DNA from: UBA9676 sp036522155
Lineage (GTDB): Bacteria > Actinomycetota > Actinomycetes > Streptosporangiales > Streptosporangiaceae
Assembly: GCA_036522155.1 (NCBI GenBank)
Contig: DATDGI010000393.1
Location: 1-9,427, forward strand
DNA: 9,427 bases
Reading direction: 5' to 3'
The notes under the pieces were generated by a model, which made no database searches, was not told the DNA's origin, and was given only the letters and a program-made list of their open reading frames with translations. This document shows, one piece after another, positions 6,092 to 9,427 of the stretch; position 1 is the first letter of the stretch; every line of letters starts with the position of its first letter. Both the position numbers and the translations under genes were made by a program.

Positions 6092-7113
6092 TGTCGCCGA
6101 TCGGTCACGCGGCGCGGCAACCGGCCATGGCCGCCACGGGCGGCACCCCCGCCGCCGCTGGCGGCACATCAGCTGCGGCCGATACGAAGCCTGGCTCCGG
6201 TGCCACAGCGCCCGGCTCGGGTGCCATGGCGCTTGGCACGGGTGCCGCGGCGATCGGCTCCGGCGGCAGCACGGACGGGCCGGCCATCACCACGCTCATG
6301 GCCGTGGCGGCCAGGACCGCCGTTGCCATCCGCGGGCTGGTGATCGTAAACGTGCTGGCCCAGCTGGTCATCTGGCGCGATTTCTACTCCGCTGATCCGT
6401 GGCGGCTGGCCGGGCCGGTGACCGCCATTGCCTGGGCTGGGCTGGTGATGGCATCGCTGCGGCGCTGGCAGCCCGGCTGGCGGTTCGCGGCCGCCGACAC
6501 CATGGTGCAGGTGGTGCTGGCGCTCACCGCGGTCGGCTGCGTGCCGCCCGTCATGCGTGGCGACTCCGCCAACTGGCTGTACATCACGACCATCGGCCAG
6601 CTGGTGGTTCCCGCCTGGTTCGCGCCCGCGGTGGCTATGCCGCTGGCGTGCGCATCCGCCGCGGCCTACTGGGCCGGCTCGGTCCTGGCCACCGGCGGCA
6701 CCGGCAGCAGTTCCCCGGCCGCGGCCAGCGCGCTGCTGATCGGCGCGGCCGCCGTGGCCTGGTGGGGACGCCGGATGCTGTTCCGCCGGGCCGCCGCCGC
6801 GGACCGCGCGCTCGCCCAGGCCGACGCCGAGTCCCGGTCCCAGTACGTGCTGTTGTCCAGGAACATCGAGCGGCGCGAGCACGAGCGGCTGCTGCACGAC
6901 ACGGTGATCAACACCCTGACCGCCCTGGCCCGTCCGCCCCACGGCGTCAGTGGCGGCCCGGGTGAGATCGTGGGCCGCTGCCAGCACGACGTCACGCTCG
7001 TGGAGCATGCGCTCGGAGACCCGGATGGCGGTGCCGGGGCGGCCGGGCTGCCCGACGGGGCCTGCTGGCCGGCATCGAGGCGGTCGCCAGCGAGATGCGG
7101 GCCCGCGGGCTGA
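6091..7113 (+). CDS. Tandem histidine kinase, N-terminal half (membrane domain and DHp), ended by a frameshift
   Basis: Counting from the ATG at 6091: residues 1-65 are Ala/Gly/Ser-rich low complexity; about six hydrophobic helices lie at 71-95, 107-123, 135-150, 160-181, 183-200 and 211-227. A charged linker follows, then a HisKA_3-like DHp with phosphoacceptor H269 in HERLLHDTVINTL. Sense ends after GDPDGGAGAAGLPDG (about residue 323); the remaining residues to the TGA at 7111-7113 are off-frame, and the kinase continues one frame back (see 7054-7062). The start is uncertain. An ATG at 5974 overlaps the sigma stop (ATGA), but would add 39 residues extremely rich in Arg with no recognisable content; the ATG at 6091 has a possible -10 element at leaderless distance. 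Neither has a ribosome site. It was recognised as a kinase by the DHp and by the ATPase domain that follows in the shifted frame. Confidence 0.75.
   Translation: MSPIGHAARQPAMAATGGTPAAAGGTSAAADTKPGSGATAPGSGAMALGTGAAAIGSGGSTDGPAITTLMAVAARTAVAIRGLVIVNVLAQLVIWRDFYSADPWRLAGPVTAIAWAGLVMASLRRWQPGWRFAAADTMVQVVLALTAVGCVPPVMRGDSANWLYITTIGQLVVPAWFAPAVAMPLACASAAAYWAGSVLATGGTGSSSPAAASALLIGAAAVAWWGRRMLFRRAAAADRALAQADAESRSQYVLLSRNIERREHERLLHDTVINTLTALARPPHGVSGGPGEIVGRCQHDVTLVEHALGDPDGGAGAAGLPDGACWPASRRSPARCGPAG
6193..6270 (+). repeat. 21-bp in-frame tandem repeats encoding GSGAxAx heptads
   Basis: Three 21-bp units and a partial fourth encode GSGATAP, GSGAMAL, GTGAAAI and GSGGS (residues 35-60 from the ATG at 6091). 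The period stays in frame, so copy changes would lengthen or shorten a flexible linker before the first membrane helix without breaking the gene. Confidence 0.7.
7054..7062 (+). other. Apparent one-base loss at a G run: frameshift inside the tandem kinase gene
   Basis: Upstream, the coding frame reads LPDG with GGG at 7057-7059; downstream, sense resumes in the frame whose CTG is at 7062 (LLAGIEAVASEMRARG). One extra G in the four-G run at 7057-7060 would join the halves as LPDGGLLAGIEAV. The second module of the same protein reads GAGGLLAGLAPALDAARQRG at the equivalent place, independently supporting the repaired reading. The repaired product from 6091 would be 860 residues. The cause could be a base-call error, a real mutation, or recoding; no classical X-XXY-YYZ slippery heptamer is present. 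Confidence 0.7.
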
Positions 7114-8672
7114 CGCTGCACGTGAATCCGGCCGCCGCCCCGGCCGCCGGGACACCGATCCCGCCGCCGGTGGCGGCCGCGGTCGTGTACGCCGTCCGGG
7201 AAGCGCTGGCGAACGTGGCCGCCCACGCTGAGACCGGCACCGCCTGGGTCGACGTCACCCTGGCCACCGCCGGCGAACCGGCCGGCCTGCGGGTCGCCGT
7301 CCGGGACTACGGCATCGGGTTCGACCCGGCCCGGGCCGACCCGGCCCGGCTTGGCCTGCGCCGGTCCATCATCGAGCGCATCACCGACTGCGGGGGCACG
7401 GCGTCGGTACGGTCCGCACCGGGTGAGGGCACCGAGGTGACCCTGCGCTGGGTGGCCGCGGCGGCAAGCCCGGGCGCGGGCGAGCCGGAGCTGGGCGCTG
7501 CCGGAGACGGCCCCGATCCGCGTCCGCCGCTGGAAAGCCCGGCCGCCGTGGTCCGGGCCGCCTACGCCAACGAGCTGCCCCGGGTGGCTGGCACCGTGGC
7601 CGGGATCTGGCAGCTCACCCTGCTGATCCAGGTGCTCGTCTATCTGCACGGCTACCGGCAGGCGGCCGTCCCGGTCGCGGTCTGGCTGGGCATGCTGGCC
7701 GCCGCGGGCTGGCTGGTGCCGCGGGCCAGGGCCGGCGGCCTCTCCGCCCGTCAGGCTGCGTTTGCGGTGGCGGTGGCGGTGGCAGCGGTGGTCCTGGTCG
7801 GCTGGGACCGGCGGATGACCGGCGCGGCCGGAACGGTCGACTGGTCGGTGGTCGGCACCGGCTGGCTGCTCGCCCTGGTCGCGATCAGCCGCCCGGTCTG
7901 GGTCTGGGCCACCGGCGCGGTGGTGATATTCACCGCTCACGCGGTGCTGGCCAGCCGGGTGCTGGGCGCGACCACCCCGCTGGGCCTGGCCCGGCTGGCG
8001 GCCACCGCCTACACGCTGGCGGTGATTCTCGCGGTGTTCGCCGCCCTGCGGCCCGCGGTGAGCACCTATGCCCGAATGGCCGGCCGGCGGGCCGCGCTGG
8101 CTGGGCGGTCCGCGGCCGAGGCAGCGGCGGCGGCCGCGGTCCAGCTGGACCGGCGGCCCCGGCTGGACCTGCTGGAACTGGAAGCGCTGCCGCTGCTGCG
8201 AGCCATCGCGGACGGGTCACTCGACCCGGCCAGCCCTGAGGTGCAGGCGCGGTGTGCCCGGCACGCGGCCACCCTGCGGCAGGCGCTCACCGACCGCGCG
8301 CCCGGCGCTGGCGGGCTGCTCGCCGGCCTGGCGCCCGCCCTGGACGCGGCCAGGCAGCGTGGTGTGCCGGCCGAGGTGCGGGTGGTCGGCGACCCGGGAC
8401 AGCCCCCGCCCGAGGTGGCCGGGGCCACCCTGGCCGCCGTCGACGGCGTCATGAGCTCGATCCCGCCGCAGCCGGTGACGCTCACCGTCCTGGCCGGCGG
8501 CGACGACGTGGAGCTGTTCCTCACCTTCGACCACCCGCCGCAGGCCGCCCCGGACATGACCGGGCTGCGGCGGGCCGTGCCCGCCACGGCGGACTGGCAG
8601 GCCGCGGTGGACGTGGATGACACCGGGGCCGGGTTCCTGGAGGTCCGCTGGCGCAAGGCGGTGCCGGTGTGA
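7095..8672 (+). CDS. Tandem histidine kinase, C-terminal half (ATPase domain, second membrane domain, degenerate kinase)
   Basis: This is the rest of the kinase in the shifted frame; homologous sense begins near 7060, before the ATG at 7095. Counting from that Met: residues 1-120 are a HATPase_c domain with N-box REALAN (35-40), G1 DYGIGFDP (71-78), LGLRRSIIERI (86-96) and the end GEGTEVTLRW. Six hydrophobic helices follow at about 166-186, 190-209, 221-237, 253-270, 272-290 and 298-318. Residues 330-525 are a degenerate DHp and ATPase: LLELEALPLL has E361 where module 1 has its His, RCARHAATLRQAL and GGLLAG match module 1, and TGLRRAV plus GAGFLEVRW match its ATPase end, but the N-box Asn and G1 motif are gone. 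It may be made as part of one 860-residue chain after frame repair. As the sequence stands, it could instead be made separately from the ATG at 7095, which overlaps the upstream stop by 19 bp. Its stop overlaps the response regulator by 4 bp. Confidence 0.8.
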   Translation: MRARGLTLHVNPAAAPAAGTPIPPPVAAAVVYAVREALANVAAHAETGTAWVDVTLATAGEPAGLRVAVRDYGIGFDPARADPARLGLRRSIIERITDCGGTASVRSAPGEGTEVTLRWVAAAASPGAGEPELGAAGDGPDPRPPLESPAAVVRAAYANELPRVAGTVAGIWQLTLLIQVLVYLHGYRQAAVPVAVWLGMLAAAGWLVPRARAGGLSARQAAFAVAVAVAAVVLVGWDRRMTGAAGTVDWSVVGTGWLLALVAISRPVWVWATGAVVIFTAHAVLASRVLGATTPLGLARLAATAYTLAVILAVFAALRPAVSTYARMAGRRAALAGRSAAEAAAAAAVQLDRRPRLDLLELEALPLLRAIADGSLDPASPEVQARCARHAATLRQALTDRAPGAGGLLAGLAPALDAARQRGVPAEVRVVGDPGQPPPEVAGATLAAVDGVMSSIPPQPVTLTVLAGGDDVELFLTFDHPPQAAPDMTGLRRAVPATADWQAAVDVDDTGAGFLEVRWRKAVPV

Positions 8673-9316
8673 CCGCGGTCATCGACGTGGCGGCGGTGGA
8701 CGACCACCCGATCGTGCTCGACGGCATCGCCGGCTGGCTGGCCGGTGCCGCCAGCGGCATCCGGGTGGTTGGCACGGCACCTACGGTGGACGCCCTGCTG
8801 GCCGGGCCGGGCCGGGCGGCCCAGGTGGTCCTGCTCGATCTTCACCTCGGCGACGGCACCACGGTCGAGCGCAACGTCAGGGAGATCCTCGCGGCCGGCC
8901 CGGCGGTGCTGGTCCTGGCCGCATCCGACCGCCCCGGCAGCGTCCTGTCCGCGATCCGGGCGGGCGCGCTCGGTTACGTGCTCAAAAGTGAGGGGGCCGC
9001 TCAGGTCGGAGCGGCCATTAAGGCCGTGGCCTCCGGAATGGCCTGGATCTCACCTCGGCTCGCCTATATTTTGGCCACCGATGACGAGCCCGGCCGACCC
9101 GAACTCAGCCCGCAGGAATCCCGCGCGCTACGGCTCTACGCGACCGGGATGCCCCTGAAGTCGGTGGCCCGGCAGATGGCCATCAGCGAGGAGACGGTCA
9201 AGCAATACGTAGTGCGGGTGCGTGAAAAGTACGCGCGTGTTGGCCGACCTTCGCCAACGAAAATTGACCTGTACTATCGAGCCGTCGAGGACGGGCACCT
9301 CCCCCCTCTCCCCTAA
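8669..9316 (+). CDS. NarL/LuxR-family response regulator
   Basis: A 215-residue transcription factor. The receiver (residues 4-120) has D11/D12 in VDDHPIVLDGI, phosphoacceptor D57 in VVLLDLHLGDG and K106 in GYVLKS. The usual Ser/Thr after the fourth strand appears to be A84 (VLVLAASD), which is atypical. The C-terminal LuxR-type helix-turn-helix (about 146-195) reads LSPQESRALRLYATG, then SVARQMAISEETVKQYVVRV. The tail KIDLYYRAVEDG is familiar from regulators paired with actinobacterial multi-pass kinases. The GTG at 8669 overlaps the kinase TGA in the arrangement GTGA; a weak AAGG lies 10 bases upstream, so coupling to kinase translation is likely. It should bind DNA as a dimer and control target genes not identifiable from here. 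Its cognate kinase is almost certainly the tandem kinase before it. Confidence 0.93.
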   Translation: MTAVIDVAAVDDHPIVLDGIAGWLAGAASGIRVVGTAPTVDALLAGPGRAAQVVLLDLHLGDGTTVERNVREILAAGPAVLVLAASDRPGSVLSAIRAGALGYVLKSEGAAQVGAAIKAVASGMAWISPRLAYILATDDEPGRPELSPQESRALRLYATGMPLKSVARQMAISEETVKQYVVRVREKYARVGRPSPTKIDLYYRAVEDGHLPPLP

Positions 9317-9322
9317 CCGTGG

Positions 9323-9359
9323 ATCTCCCCCCCGTCCCGGTCCTGGGGGTACGGGAGAT
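9323..9359 (+). terminator. Hairpin after the response regulator, probable terminator
   Basis: ATCTCCC (9323-9329) pairs with GGGAGAT (9353-9359), and the stem continues inward as CCCC (9330-9333) with GGGG (9346-9349) after a 3-base TAC bulge, giving 11 pairs. It begins 7 bases after the stop at 9316. There is no T-run, as expected for a high-GC organism. Position and strength support termination of the kinase-regulator operon. Confidence 0.6.
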
Positions 9360-9400
9360 ACCCGCCCTCGACCTGCGTTGACACCCGGGAAATGCTACGG

Positions 9401-9416
9401 CGGCCGGAGCCGGCCG
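9401..9416. repeat. Short perfect inverted repeat at the window's right edge
   Basis: CGGCCGG (9401-9407) and CCGGCCG (9410-9416) flank the two bases AG. The sequence is close to an ATG at 9419 that could begin a gene beyond the window (GGAG at 9406-9409 is 9 bases upstream), so it may be a ribosome-site hairpin or an operator. Too little sequence remains to decide. Confidence 0.3.
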
Positions 9417-9427
9417 TCATGACCCCC

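Noticed and set aside
7054..7062. Programmed -1 ribosomal frameshift
   Set aside because: The site lacks an X-XXY-YYZ heptamer and no clear downstream pseudoknot was recognised; a missing base explains the data more simply, though the issue stays open.
6666..7940. Open frame of 424 codons on the minus strand, with another at 6169-7155
   Set aside because: Both are antisense to the tandem kinase, whose membrane, DHp and ATPase motifs are clear on the plus strand.
9378..9383. Consensus TTGACA -35 hexamer near the right edge
   Set aside because: No -10-like hexamer is found 16-19 bases downstream (the region reads GGCGGCCGG), so a promoter is not supported.
9419..9427. Possible start of another gene (ATGACCCCC)
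   Set aside because: Only three codons are visible and the GGAG upstream is weak; it cannot be called.

Overview
The window is very GC-rich (roughly 70% or more by eye), uses GTG as well as ATG starts, packs genes with 1-8 bp overlaps, and carries actinobacterial protein families: an ECF42-type sigma factor with its DGPF partner, an RsbU/SpoIIE-type PP2C phosphatase, and a LuxR-type response regulator next to a multi-pass kinase. It most likely comes from the chromosome of a high-GC actinomycete. No tRNA, rRNA, insertion sequence, integrase or CRISPR array was seen. Nearly every gene is a signalling or transcription-control protein.

Layout. (1) Positions 2-1024 (+): the 3' part of a multi-pass membrane protein whose start lies outside the window. 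(2) Positions 4139-1041 (-): a tightly overlapped three-gene operon that converges on gene 1. It encodes a receiver-PP2C phosphatase, then a HAMP histidine kinase with a long Pro/Ala-rich N-terminal extension, then a single-domain Rcp1-like response regulator. (3) Positions 4140-4370: a divergent control region with nested GC-rich inverted repeats and a TGTCGA-N17-CGTC element that matches the promoter signature I recall for ECF42 sigma factors. (4) Positions 4371-5977 (+): a DGPF/YCII protein and an ECF42-like sigma factor with a C-terminal helical/TPR extension, overlapping by 4 bp. (5) Positions 6091-8672 (+): a large tandem histidine kinase, interrupted near 7057-7060 by an apparent one-base loss. 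Its second half is a degenerate copy of its first half. (6) Positions 8669-9316 (+): a NarL/LuxR response regulator overlapping the kinase by 4 bp. (7) Positions 9317-9427: a strong hairpin and little else.

How they may work together. The minus-strand operon looks like a phosphorelay. The kinase probably phosphorylates the Rcp1-like regulator and/or the receiver of the phosphatase, whose likely targets are phosphorylated STAS anti-anti-sigma proteins encoded elsewhere. On the plus strand, the ECF42 sigma factor probably drives its own DGPF-sigma operon through the promoter at 4294-4320. Downstream, the tandem kinase and LuxR regulator form a separate two-component pair.

The most noteworthy item is the tandem kinase. 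Residue-by-residue comparison shows that module 2 repeats the whole of module 1 (about six membrane helices, DHp, ATPase). In module 2 the phosphoacceptor His has become Glu and the N and G1 boxes are lost, so a kinase and a pseudokinase are fused in one chain. The same internal comparison locates the frameshift independently.
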